Assembly (NCBI GenBank): GCA_037478835.1
Contig: JBBFLV010000006.1
Location: 117,469 to 181,468, forward strand
Length of the DNA: 64,000 bases
Direction: 5' to 3'
Source: 630D-37 sp037478835
GTDB lineage: Bacteria > Chloroflexota > Anaerolineae > Anaerolineales > Villigracilaceae
Position 1 is the stretch's first letter. The number at the start of each line of letters is the position of its first letter. A program made the position numbers and the translations under genes. The notes under the pieces are model-generated. The model ran no database searches, was not told where the DNA came from, and saw only the letters and a list, made by a program, of their open reading frames with translations. Positions 27,088-34,599 of this stretch are shown here, piece after piece.

Positions 27088-27300
27088 TTAGTAGAGCTCT
27101 GGCATGGGAATGGGTTCGGGTTGTGGCTCACACTCGCCACACCACACCACGTTCGCAACGGCCAATCCTTTGGGAACATTGTTCTCCCCAACATACATAG
27201 CGATGAATGTGGACATAGTACGCACATGATCCCTGCAGACAAAACGCCCACAAAAAGCGCAAGCTGCCCGTGCCGCATCTTCACAGTACCAACATTTCAT
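27088..27300 (-). CDS. Small zinc-binding protein (B-box / DUF2180-like)
   Basis: A 70-aa protein. Its N-terminus MKCWYCEDAARAACAFCGRF then VCRDH gives a C-x2-C ... C-x2-C ... C-x2-H zinc site, and a later WCGEC adds another pair. It resembles the short DUF2180/B-box-type zinc proteins common next to signalling genes in archaea and Chloroflexota. The ATG at 27300 overlaps the ParA stop (ATGA) and has GGAGG upstream; a longer start would run into the ATPase gene. It is likely an adaptor rather than an enzyme. Confidence 0.75.
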   Translation of the reverse strand: MKCWYCEDAARAACAFCGRFVCRDHVRTMSTFIAMYVGENNVPKGLAVANVVWCGECEPQPEPIPMPELY

Positions 27301-28082
27301 GCTCCAGCCTCCAAGCTTAGAAGTTTGGCAGAGAGGGCACGCACCTTTTGTGACCAAGAATGCTCCGGAAAGCGGAGAGAGAAAACCGTAGCACTTCCGT
27401 TGTCTGCCACGTCTTCGCTTAAAGGTAATACTTCGGCCACCGGCGCTTGGAAAAGGTCCTCCATGCGTCTCTTTACCTCCCCAAAATCGTAACGTGGGAG
27501 CACTTTATTGACGATCAGGAACAGATGAGGGACATCCAGACTGCGGGCAATATCCACCGTTACAGCCGTACCTTGCACATCCTGTTGATCGGGTCTTAGA
27601 ACCACGAGCAGGACATCCGAAATGGCAATAGACAACAACGTCTCCTCGTTGAGGCCCGGGTGCGTATCAATGAAAAGATAGTCCAAAGCCAGCTCCTGAA
27701 GCAGGGTTTGTAAACCCTCATTAAGTCGGGCTACATCATACCCTTTGCGAAGAACCTGGCCGATCTCGCGCGCATTAATACTGGAGGGGATCAACCACAG
27801 CTGCAAGTTCTCAGACAAGGTTGGGTAAGAACCACTCATCAGGTTCTTAACCGGCTGCGCCACCTCGTCAATCGGACAACGCTCATTGAGAAAATCGTTC
27901 AGTGTTTTTCCCATTGTATGCTGGGTTATGCCAAACAGCACATGAATACCGGGAGATTGAATATCTGTATCTACCACTGCAACCCTTTTCCCGGCTAAAG
28001 CCGCCTGAACGGCCAGATTGGCAGTCAGGTTGGATTTCCCTGTGCCCCCTCTAAAAGAATGGATGGAAACAATGAGGCCCAT
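27297..28082 (-). CDS. ParA/MinD-like P-loop ATPase (cluster B)
   Basis: A 261-aa paralogue of the ATPase at 16682. It has the same FRGGTGKS Walker A (residues 10-17) with Arg11 at the signature-lysine position, VDTDIQSPGIHVLFG, the long conserved LDYLFIDTHPG and EETLLSIAISD blocks, and RPDQQDVQGTAVT. It lacks an obvious C-terminal amphipathic membrane-targeting helix of the MinD kind. Its ATG follows the TAA of the cNMP-binding gene directly (TAAATG) with GGAG upstream, and its own stop overlaps the zinc-protein start. Confidence 0.85.
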   Translation of the reverse strand: MGLIVSIHSFRGGTGKSNLTANLAVQAALAGKRVAVVDTDIQSPGIHVLFGITQHTMGKTLNDFLNERCPIDEVAQPVKNLMSGSYPTLSENLQLWLIPSSINAREIGQVLRKGYDVARLNEGLQTLLQELALDYLFIDTHPGLNEETLLSIAISDVLLVVLRPDQQDVQGTAVTVDIARSLDVPHLFLIVNKVLPRYDFGEVKRRMEDLFQAPVAEVLPLSEDVADNGSATVFSLRFPEHSWSQKVRALSAKLLSLEAGA

Positions 28083-28817
28083 TTACTCTCCTTTTCTTTT
28101 TCCAGAATGGCGATGACGCCTTAACTCCTGAGCTTGTTGACGCAACGTATGATAGAACTCGGTAGCGGTCAATTCTTCCACCGCCTGGCGTCTCCTGACC
28201 TCGTCAACTTCGATCTGAAGCGCTTGAATTTGCTGGCGTAATGCCTGCTCACGTTGTTGAACATCACGCACCATTTGGAAGAACGCTCCCAAAAACTGCT
28301 GTGCTTTTTCTTCGGCTCCTCGTAGAGGGACGCTTTCCTCAATAAACGCATAATCCCCTTGCGAGACTTTGCGGCTCCACTCTGTTGCTTTTTCAATGTA
28401 AGTAGTAGCAAAACGCAGGCGCGATATCAAGGTAAGCAAGAGAAGTAACGCGATTTTTGGCTGTTCATCTAATAATTGCAAAAAGTCTTCCCTTTTTAAT
28501 TCCAACATTACAGTGGGCTCGAGCGCAATAACCGTAGCCGAGCGAGGGGATTCATCCACCAGAGACATTTCACCGATTGTCTCTCCCACTCCACATTCAT
28601 TCAAAATCACCTCATCCCCTTGCGCATTCTGCGTCACAATCTGGAGTCTTCCTTCCGCCACAATAAACAACGCATCCCCCTGTTCTCCTTTCCGAAAGAG
28701 GATCTCTCCAGAGGACAGAGTGCGAACACGAAATTGTTGACCGATGAGCGCTAACGTCTCCTTAGGCTGATTGCCGAAGAGAAGGGAACGCTCTAGCGAG
28801 CGAACAATATCAGTCAT
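28083..28817 (-). CDS. Cyclic-nucleotide-binding protein without DNA-binding domain, with conserved tail
   Basis: A 244-aa soluble protein. Its cNMP-binding domain covers about residues 15-130. The phosphate-binding cassette has GE (82-83), ESPRSATV and Arg92, the features needed to hold the cyclic phosphate. The CRP helix-turn-helix is absent. It is replaced by a coiled coil and the tail VDEVRRRQAVEELTATEFY followed by LRQQAQELRR, homologous to the tails of both cluster A sensors. The start at 28817 has GGGAGG upstream and overlaps the PrsW-like gene by 8 bp. It probably reads the product of the cyclase at 25176 and signals to the ParA-like ATPase encoded next door. Confidence 0.85.
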   Translation of the reverse strand: MTDIVRSLERSLLFGNQPKETLALIGQQFRVRTLSSGEILFRKGEQGDALFIVAEGRLQIVTQNAQGDEVILNECGVGETIGEMSLVDESPRSATVIALEPTVMLELKREDFLQLLDEQPKIALLLLLTLISRLRFATTYIEKATEWSRKVSQGDYAFIEESVPLRGAEEKAQQFLGAFFQMVRDVQQREQALRQQIQALQIEVDEVRRRQAVEELTATEFYHTLRQQAQELRRHRHSGKRKGE

Positions 28818-29919
28818 GCGGTACCTCCCGAGAAGCAGTCTTGAGCCGAACATCAAGGGTCTGCCAGAGCCCCCCTCCTGCGATTCCTTGTCCTTCCCGC
28901 TCCTGAAGAATTTGTTCCAATCGATCCCACAAAGGATTCCCGTCTTCTTTGAATACATGGCGCAAATAAAGCATTTCGTAACTACCTACCTGCCGTCGTA
29001 GACGATTGATCTCTTGGCGCAGATCCTCCATTGCAGCTCGGATGGCCTCTTGCAAAGCACTGTCCGAAAGCATCTCTAGGTTCTTGCGCAGAAGTCCCAA
29101 TCGAGCCTGCAAGCGCAGAAAAGCCTTGACCTGTCGCACCTTTTCGGTGCCTAAGCGAGATGCCAAAAGTTCCAGCATTTCATCCATGTTTTCCATTTCA
29201 TGCACAATGCGCGCTTCAGATCGAGTAACCTGATCCCGCATGCCCAAGGTCTCAAGAAGCCACCTGCGCTCTTCCTCTAAGCCTCTTCGGATCAACCAAG
29301 CAATAAAAACCGCTCCCATAAAGCCAGCTAAGATGGCAAAAATCAACGCAATATTTTGGCTGACCATGTTGTTAAAACCGATATGGATCCCCATCGCCAG
29401 CCCCAATCCACCGCCCAACCACAAAAGTCGGGCCCGGAGAGACCTTTCAAACCGAACAAGCCCCAACGTGATACCGATCACAGCACTGCCTGTTGCGTGG
29501 ATTAAGTTGGTAGAAAGAACTCGACTAGCAGCAATCGCCATACCGAGTTCTGGACGCCCGGTAACATACTCATAATTTTCAAAAATAGCAAAGCCAACCC
29601 CGGCAGCAAAACCGTAAATTGCCCCGTCTACAAAGTAGGTGAAATGCACCTGTTGTACCAACAAAAATAAAAGTAGACCTTTCAAGATTTCTTCCAGTAC
29701 AGGAGCGCTAAAACGTACCATTTCGTTAAAGTCCACCCATCCCCAATGGATCATGGCAGGATTGATCAACGAGGCCAATGCATAGGATAAAACTCCCCAT
29801 CCCAGACACAGCAAAATATAACTTCCTGAACCGGTCCGATAGAAATCCAACCGATACATCAGGAAAAACGCCAACAAGGGAATGAGCGTTGCCAGAAAAA
29901 GTGCTACCCAGAGAACCAT
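28810..29919 (-). CDS. PrsW-family intramembrane glutamic protease with cytoplasmic coiled coil
   Basis: A 369-aa membrane protein. The first 215 or so residues hold about seven spans with PrsW/CPBP-type motifs: Glu76-Glu77 in APVLEEILKG, Glu114-Asn115 in FAIFENYEY, His141 in NLIHATG, and His179 with Asn183 in GIHIGFNN. A charged, coiled-coil cytoplasmic region of about 150 residues follows, which B. subtilis PrsW lacks. PrsW makes the first cut in the anti-sigma factor RsiW. Here an ECF sigma/anti-sigma pair lies just upstream on the same strand, giving a natural substrate. It overlaps the cNMP-binding gene, so it is part of the ParA operon. Confidence 0.8.
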   Translation of the reverse strand: MVLWVALFLATLIPLLAFFLMYRLDFYRTGSGSYILLCLGWGVLSYALASLINPAMIHWGWVDFNEMVRFSAPVLEEILKGLLLFLLVQQVHFTYFVDGAIYGFAAGVGFAIFENYEYVTGRPELGMAIAASRVLSTNLIHATGSAVIGITLGLVRFERSLRARLLWLGGGLGLAMGIHIGFNNMVSQNIALIFAILAGFMGAVFIAWLIRRGLEEERRWLLETLGMRDQVTRSEARIVHEMENMDEMLELLASRLGTEKVRQVKAFLRLQARLGLLRKNLEMLSDSALQEAIRAAMEDLRQEINRLRRQVGSYEMLYLRHVFKEDGNPLWDRLEQILQEREGQGIAGGGLWQTLDVRLKTASREVPHD

Positions 29920-29933
29920 AGCATATTGGGAGA

Positions 29934-29963
29934 GGTAAGGCGAGGAAGACTCCCCGCCTTACC
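29934..29963. terminator. Strong hairpin between the propeller lipoprotein and the PrsW-like gene
   Basis: GGTAAGGCG and CGCCTTACC pair perfectly, with two more inner pairs after a mismatch. No T-run follows on the minus strand. It could terminate or attenuate the sigma/lipoprotein transcript before prsW, or stabilise an mRNA end. Confidence 0.5.
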
Positions 29964-29978
29964 TGAGAACTTTGAAAT

Positions 29979-31721
29979 TTAGAATCCGTGGCTGGCAAGT
30001 TCTTTCGCCGGTGACCACTCTGACCACTTATCCGTCGAGGGATCAATTGTCAGCTGCAAGATATCCCCACCGGTCCACGGCACAGAGAAGACATCGGCAT
30101 TCCCGTTCTGCGTGGACGTAAAGGAGATTTGCGAGCCGTCGCAGTTCCAGGTTGGAGCAATGTCTGCGCCCGAAAAATCTGTTAGACGATACTCCAGGCC
30201 ACCGACAAGATCGAAGGTGAACACGTCCACGTTATTTTCATACTCCACCTGATATGCCAGGCGATTGCCCTCCGGTGACCAGGAAATGCTACCTGCGTTC
30301 CCATCGCCATGGGTAACCTGTCGCAAGTTGCTCCCATCAAGATCGGACACAAACACATCCCACACCCCGTTGATATCGCTCAGGAACGCAAGTTGCCGCC
30401 CGTTCGGGGACCACGCCGGCAAGATTGCGTTACCGGCGAATCCGGTCACCTGAAATTCATTCCCGGTTTGGACGTTGAGCAAGTAAATGTTCCAAGAACC
30501 GGTCCGATCGCTCTGGAAGACGACCCATTCTCCGTCCGGTGACCAGAAGGGCGCCACATCATCTGCCGGATGGTTAGTCAGTTGACGTTCCACGCCGCTT
30601 ACACGATCGATGGTAAACAGATCCCAGTTCCCGTTGCGATCGCTTTGGAAGACAATATGCTGATTGTCCGGTCCAAACATGGCGTTAATATTGTTTGCAT
30701 GAGTCTCGGTAAGACGGGTCTGGTTTTTGCCCTCGCTATCTGCAAGGTACAGCTCCACGTTCCCATTTCGATTGCTCTGAAATACAACCCACTGGCTATC
30801 GAAAGAGCGACTTGGGCGCGTATCCGTAAAGGCACTATTGGAAATGTTATACAAGTTCGCTCCGTCCCCGCCTTCCTGGCCATCCAGACGGAAAATCTGT
30901 AGATTGCCCTGCCGGAAGGAGTGGAACAAAATCCAATTCGGGCAGCTCAATGGGGGTGCAGATCGCACTTGTTTCGGAGGCGTGCAATCTCCTGTACACC
31001 GTACCACCGGCGGCTCTGGCGTAACAGTAGAAGGAGGGGGAGTTTCAGTAGATGGAGGTTCCGGCGTAACGGTTGGCACCGGGCAACCCGTAGCAGGTGC
31101 CGGGATAATATCATTCGGGTGATTGATATGGCCGGAATACGCGCCATCGTCATCCACTGTGATAAGCACATACGGATTCTTGTCGCTCCCTGTGGCGTGG
31201 CAGATGGTTACCGGCGTATGCCCTCCAGAGCGAGGAGTCTTCGTCGGTTTAGGGGCCGATGGACAACCACCCGGAGGGGCAGGAATGATATCATCATGAT
31301 GAGGTCGGTGCCCGTTGAGGACCGCATCATCATCAATGGTGATCTCGACATAGGGATTCGTAGCGCTTCCGGTAGCATGGCAGATTGTGATCGGCAAATG
31401 CCCTTGACCGCCGCCCTGGCCGCCACCTTGGCCGCCGCCCTGACCGCCACCTTGGCCGCCACCTTGGCCGCCGCCCTGACCGCCACCTTGACCGCCACCT
31501 TGACCACCACCTTGACCACCACCTTGACCACCACCTTGACCACCGCCCTGACCGCCACCTTGGCCGCCACCTTGGCCACCGCCCTGACCACCACCTTGAC
31601 CACCGCCAGCTCCAGCCAGGTCTGTTGCAGGGGCACAAGACGCCAGCAAGATAGAAAGGATGGTAAGTACGGCTATCACGATAAAAATCGTACGTCGACT
31701 AAACAGAAAGTTTGTTTTCAT
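29979..31721 (-). CDS. Lipoprotein with GGQG tandem repeats, two ICHATGS modules and a TolB-like propeller
   Basis: A 580-aa exported lipoprotein: signal peptide with lipobox LLASC, about 17 GGQG tetrapeptide repeats (about residues 38-105), then two modules of about 40 residues each (ICHATGSATNPYVEITIDDD / ICHATGSDKNPYVLITVDDD, each closing DIIPAP with a Cys). A Pro/Thr linker and a propeller with about seven blades (WSPDGEWVVFQSDR-type) follow. The glycine-rich part is probably a flexible stalk; the ICHATGS modules have paired cysteines and acidic residues that may bind metal. It follows the anti-sigma gene by 90 bp on the same strand and may be the surface sensor of the sigma system. Confidence 0.78.
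   Translation of the reverse strand: MKTNFLFSRRTIFIVIAVLTILSILLASCAPATDLAGAGGGQGGGQGGGQGGGQGGGQGGGQGGGQGGGQGGGQGGGQGGGQGGGQGGGQGGGQGGGQGGGQGGGQGHLPITICHATGSATNPYVEITIDDDAVLNGHRPHHDDIIPAPPGGCPSAPKPTKTPRSGGHTPVTICHATGSDKNPYVLITVDDDGAYSGHINHPNDIIPAPATGCPVPTVTPEPPSTETPPPSTVTPEPPVVRCTGDCTPPKQVRSAPPLSCPNWILFHSFRQGNLQIFRLDGQEGGDGANLYNISNSAFTDTRPSRSFDSQWVVFQSNRNGNVELYLADSEGKNQTRLTETHANNINAMFGPDNQHIVFQSDRNGNWDLFTIDRVSGVERQLTNHPADDVAPFWSPDGEWVVFQSDRTGSWNIYLLNVQTGNEFQVTGFAGNAILPAWSPNGRQLAFLSDINGVWDVFVSDLDGSNLRQVTHGDGNAGSISWSPEGNRLAYQVEYENNVDVFTFDLVGGLEYRLTDFSGADIAPTWNCDGSQISFTSTQNGNADVFSVPWTGGDILQLTIDPSTDKWSEWSPAKELASHGF
31401..31609. repeat. 12-bp tandem repeat encoding GGQG
   Basis: About 17 copies of a 12-bp unit (ggccaaggtggc-like on the minus strand) with third-position variation. 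Unit length is a multiple of three, so copy-number change keeps the frame and alters only stalk length. Confidence 0.9.
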
Positions 31722-31811
31722 AGTCTCATTTCCTTTCGTAGAAAATCATTTAAACACCGATAGCATTACACATGTTTTGTCCGATTACCTCCTTGTAAGA
31801 AACAAAGGGAA

Positions 31812-32252
31812 CTACCTCCTCGATCGAGTGTGATGCCACCATGCAAACACCACGATCAGAACCCCAACTACAAATGCCAGCTTGGTAATAGAACTTAGAT
31901 CCGCCAGGGCCGTAGCTACCGGAAAAATACCGGGAGGGAGTAGCAAAAGGATAACCAACAGCACGAAAGCAACACTTGCGTAAGCCAACAATGCGGAACG
32001 AGAAAAAATTCCATGGTGCCTTCGTCGATCTGGTAACAGAGGGAGTAATTTCTGAAAGATTTTACGGGCCCTCTCTTGTATCTCTCGCTCATCTTCTGCT
32101 CCAACAGAAAACAGTCGCCTTAGTTGCAAAATGATCCTTTTTTCATCATTATCCACAGAGAGAGCAGAGAGATCTTCTTCAAATGGCGAATCCAAAACAC
32201 GTTCCGCAAATTCTATGATTTCTTCAGTAGAAGGGCGATGTTTCTTTTTCAT
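31812..32252 (-). CDS. Putative membrane anti-sigma factor
   Basis: A 146-aa protein with an 80-residue charged cytoplasmic N-terminus and two C-terminal membrane spans (about residues 87-108 and 120-138). No zinc HxxxCxxC motif is present, so it would be a non-ZAS type. The ATGA overlap with the ECF sigma gene is the main evidence for its role as the cognate anti-sigma factor. It could be a substrate of the PrsW-like protease. Confidence 0.65.
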   Translation of the reverse strand: MKKKHRPSTEEIIEFAERVLDSPFEEDLSALSVDNDEKRIILQLRRLFSVGAEDEREIQERARKIFQKLLPLLPDRRRHHGIFSRSALLAYASVAFVLLVILLLLPPGIFPVATALADLSSITKLAFVVGVLIVVFAWWHHTRSRR

Positions 32253-32776
32253 AAATGATCCAGTTCCTTACCAAGAGCCTTGATAGCACGCCTAAACAGG
32301 GATTTTACGGCATCCAATGTCTGATGGGTTGTGAAAGCTATTTCTTCAAACCGCATTCCCTCTGCGAATCGCAGGAACAGAACTTCTTGATAGCGTCCCG
32401 CAAGGCGCGAGAAAGCTTCTTTAAGGTGAAGGAACTCTTCTTCGGTATTGGCCTCCTCTAAATTCATAGAGATTCTGGCCTGCCGTTGAACCTGTTCCAG
32501 GATTCTTTTCTGCCGCCCGGTTTTACGATAGTACTCCACAATTTTTCGGTTAGTTAACGTGCGGATCCAGGTACCAAGAGAAGCCTCTCCACGAAAACTC
32601 GGCAGCGATAGCCAGACTGCAATAAAGATATCCTGGACTACGTCGTCCACCTCCTCCTCGGGCACAAGACATCTTGCACGACGATAGACTATTGGAAAAT
32701 ATTCTTCGTAAAGAATACCAAAGGCTTCCTTATCGCCATCTTTTGCACGTTGGACGATGTTATCTATGGATGTCAT
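32249..32776 (-). CDS. ECF-type RNA polymerase sigma factor
   Basis: A 175-aa sigma-70 family protein. Region 2 is at about residues 20-85 (LYEEYFPIVYRRARCL, VDDVVQDIFIAVW, TWIRTLTNRKIVEYYR). Region 4 is at about 120-170 (FSRLAGRYQEVLFLRFAEGM, then EEIAFTTHQTLDAVKSLFRR). Regions 1 and 3 are missing, which defines the ECF group. It heads a run of anti-sigma factor, GGQG propeller lipoprotein, then the PrsW operon, all on one strand. ECF sigmas usually activate their own promoter; the AT-rich 32.8-33.2 kb region would hold it. Confidence 0.9.
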   Translation of the reverse strand: MTSIDNIVQRAKDGDKEAFGILYEEYFPIVYRRARCLVPEEEVDDVVQDIFIAVWLSLPSFRGEASLGTWIRTLTNRKIVEYYRKTGRQKRILEQVQRQARISMNLEEANTEEEFLHLKEAFSRLAGRYQEVLFLRFAEGMRFEEIAFTTHQTLDAVKSLFRRAIKALGKELDHL

Positions 32777-33202
32777 GGCAGAAGGAGGTGAATAAGCAGT
32801 CTGCTACCTTAGTAGCACTTGGCAGGAAAAAAGAGTTGTTTTGTTGAGCATATTTATCGTATTTATCCCAAAATAAAATCATTAAAAAGCAACAATGATG
32901 TTAAAAAAAATTTTTATCATTGATGTTCGTATGATAACATACATTCAAAAAATGTCAATGGTACTCTAAGTTGCTTCCCTGCAAACCACCCTCTGGCAAA
33001 TCCGGAAGCAAAGGCTCTAAGATCTCACACTACTTCTTCTGCGCAACAAGACAACTTTTCTCTTCTTAGTGTGTTTTTGTAAATGGACATGTCCATAAAA
33101 TGAGCGAGGTCTTCACAAACCATTCCCCCTTTGATGGACCTCTAAACTTCAAACCGGGACACCGGATAACTTTCCTTGTTTCCCTAAATCTGGAGGTGTC
33201 CC
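32777..33202. other. 426-bp divergent regulatory region
   Basis: AT-rich spacer between the ECF sigma gene and a lipoprotein gene. It holds an inverted repeat CAATGAT...ATCATTG with an A/T-only core (32893-32922) and the 14-bp palindrome ATGGACATGTCCAT (33083-33096). Both are candidate operator sites. No gene or RNA is recognised. Confidence 0.5.
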
Positions 33203-34492
33203 ATGAAACGCATAAAATTGGCTATTGCCTTTTTGCTCCTTCTGTCGTTCGGTTGCGGCCTGAGCGCTCCATCGATACCACCAAGCCCGTCGGTCATCCA
33301 GACCTTTCCCACCATCAGACCAATTTACTCTCCCACCCCCGTTGCGTCACCAACAGCCTCTCCCACCCTATTCCCCACAGCCACTCCACTCCCGACAATC
33401 TCGTTGAGAATCAATGAAGCCACCTATGATTTCGATAAATTAATTCTGAGTGGAGAGGTGTATGGGATTCCAAAAGGAGCCGCCACCCAAAGCAACCTTG
33501 TACTCTCCCTGTTTAACTCCTACAACACCCAGCTGCTGGAGCAGTCCTTCCCTTGCACCGATCCTCCTCAAAACCCGGATGCAGTCTGCGCCTTTACCAT
33601 CCTGGTACCGAATCCACCTCCGGATGTTTTTCGCTACCGGATTCTTGCAGAGGTCACCTCATCCGTTGGCCTACTCAAGGGAGAAGCAAAAGGTCTGTTC
33701 TCGCGCCTGGGTTCAGAGTCTGGCTCCGGAACTCTAAGCTCTAACTTTATTATAAGCGTTAGTTTGCCGAGCCCGACCGGTGACATTAACACAAAGTTAC
33801 CCATAGACGTGAGCGTCTCTATCTCCGAAAACGTGGCCCAGATCGCCTCTACTCCCTATCAGTTATGTGTTTATGTCTCGGAAAACCGCCTGTACGAATC
33901 CCTGGAAACAAAAGCCGTAGAGATTGCCAAAGAGTGCAAAGAAGTGATTTTCAGGAGAGTGAGCGAAAATTTGGCAGAAGCCAAAACCACATTTCTTTTC
34001 AAGCCTTCCGGGTACGGCTTTGTCTGGAATAATAGCCAGGAAGGAAGGTATAAGATCACCAACATTCACGCATTGGCCGCGTTGAAGAAAGACAACTCTA
34101 CGCTAAACACATCCTCGGCGGATTACCTCCCTGTGCCGGTACGTGTGCTTGAGGCCAATCTGCTTAGCAGCAATCAGGCTAGAGCGCGGCTCAAGATACT
34201 TGCCGGAGAAGGTGAGACGTATAATATCACCTTGAAAGTGTATCAGGTAGAATCGGATCCGGACGAAATCGGCTGGAGCGGCATCCTGTTGTTCCTTCCC
34301 TGCCTGTTACCGGGAATTTGTGATGATCGTACGGAGGCAGGGCGTTCGACTCAGCCGATTCTCTTGCAGAAGGGCAAGGAATTCGTGATCACGGCAGATT
34401 ATGGGCCCGTGCCGGTGTCAGAGGAAGGCAATACGATCCAGGGATATGCTCTTGAATTGTTCTTCGAGCACATCCTCCTGATTTCCAAATAA
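33203..34492 (+). CDS. Hypothetical lipoprotein
   Basis: A 429-aa exported protein. The signal peptide ends in a lipobox-like LSFGC, followed by a Pro/Ser/Thr linker of about 45 residues and a region rich in beta-strands with paired cysteines (for example CTDPP...CAF and LPCLLPGICDD). I do not recognise the family. GGAGGTG lies directly upstream of the ATG. It is divergent from the ECF sigma gene and is therefore a plausible member of that regulon. Confidence 0.65.
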   Translation: MKRIKLAIAFLLLLSFGCGLSAPSIPPSPSVIQTFPTIRPIYSPTPVASPTASPTLFPTATPLPTISLRINEATYDFDKLILSGEVYGIPKGAATQSNLVLSLFNSYNTQLLEQSFPCTDPPQNPDAVCAFTILVPNPPPDVFRYRILAEVTSSVGLLKGEAKGLFSRLGSESGSGTLSSNFIISVSLPSPTGDINTKLPIDVSVSISENVAQIASTPYQLCVYVSENRLYESLETKAVEIAKECKEVIFRRVSENLAEAKTTFLFKPSGYGFVWNNSQEGRYKITNIHALAALKKDNSTLNTSSADYLPVPVRVLEANLLSSNQARARLKILAGEGETYNITLKVYQVESDPDEIGWSGILLFLPCLLPGICDDRTEAGRSTQPILLQKGKEFVITADYGPVPVSEEGNTIQGYALELFFEHILLISK

Positions 34493-34599
34493 AACAGCCT
34501 GATCACTCCCACATGGGATTACAGGCACCCCCTTAGAGATGCAAAGGTATCAGGAAGATCCTTTGTATCTCTGGGGGGTACTGCGTCCATGCATCGTCA

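Noticed and set aside
31401..31609. CRISPR or regulatory repeat
   Set aside because: The 12-bp units without spacers encode GGQG in frame.
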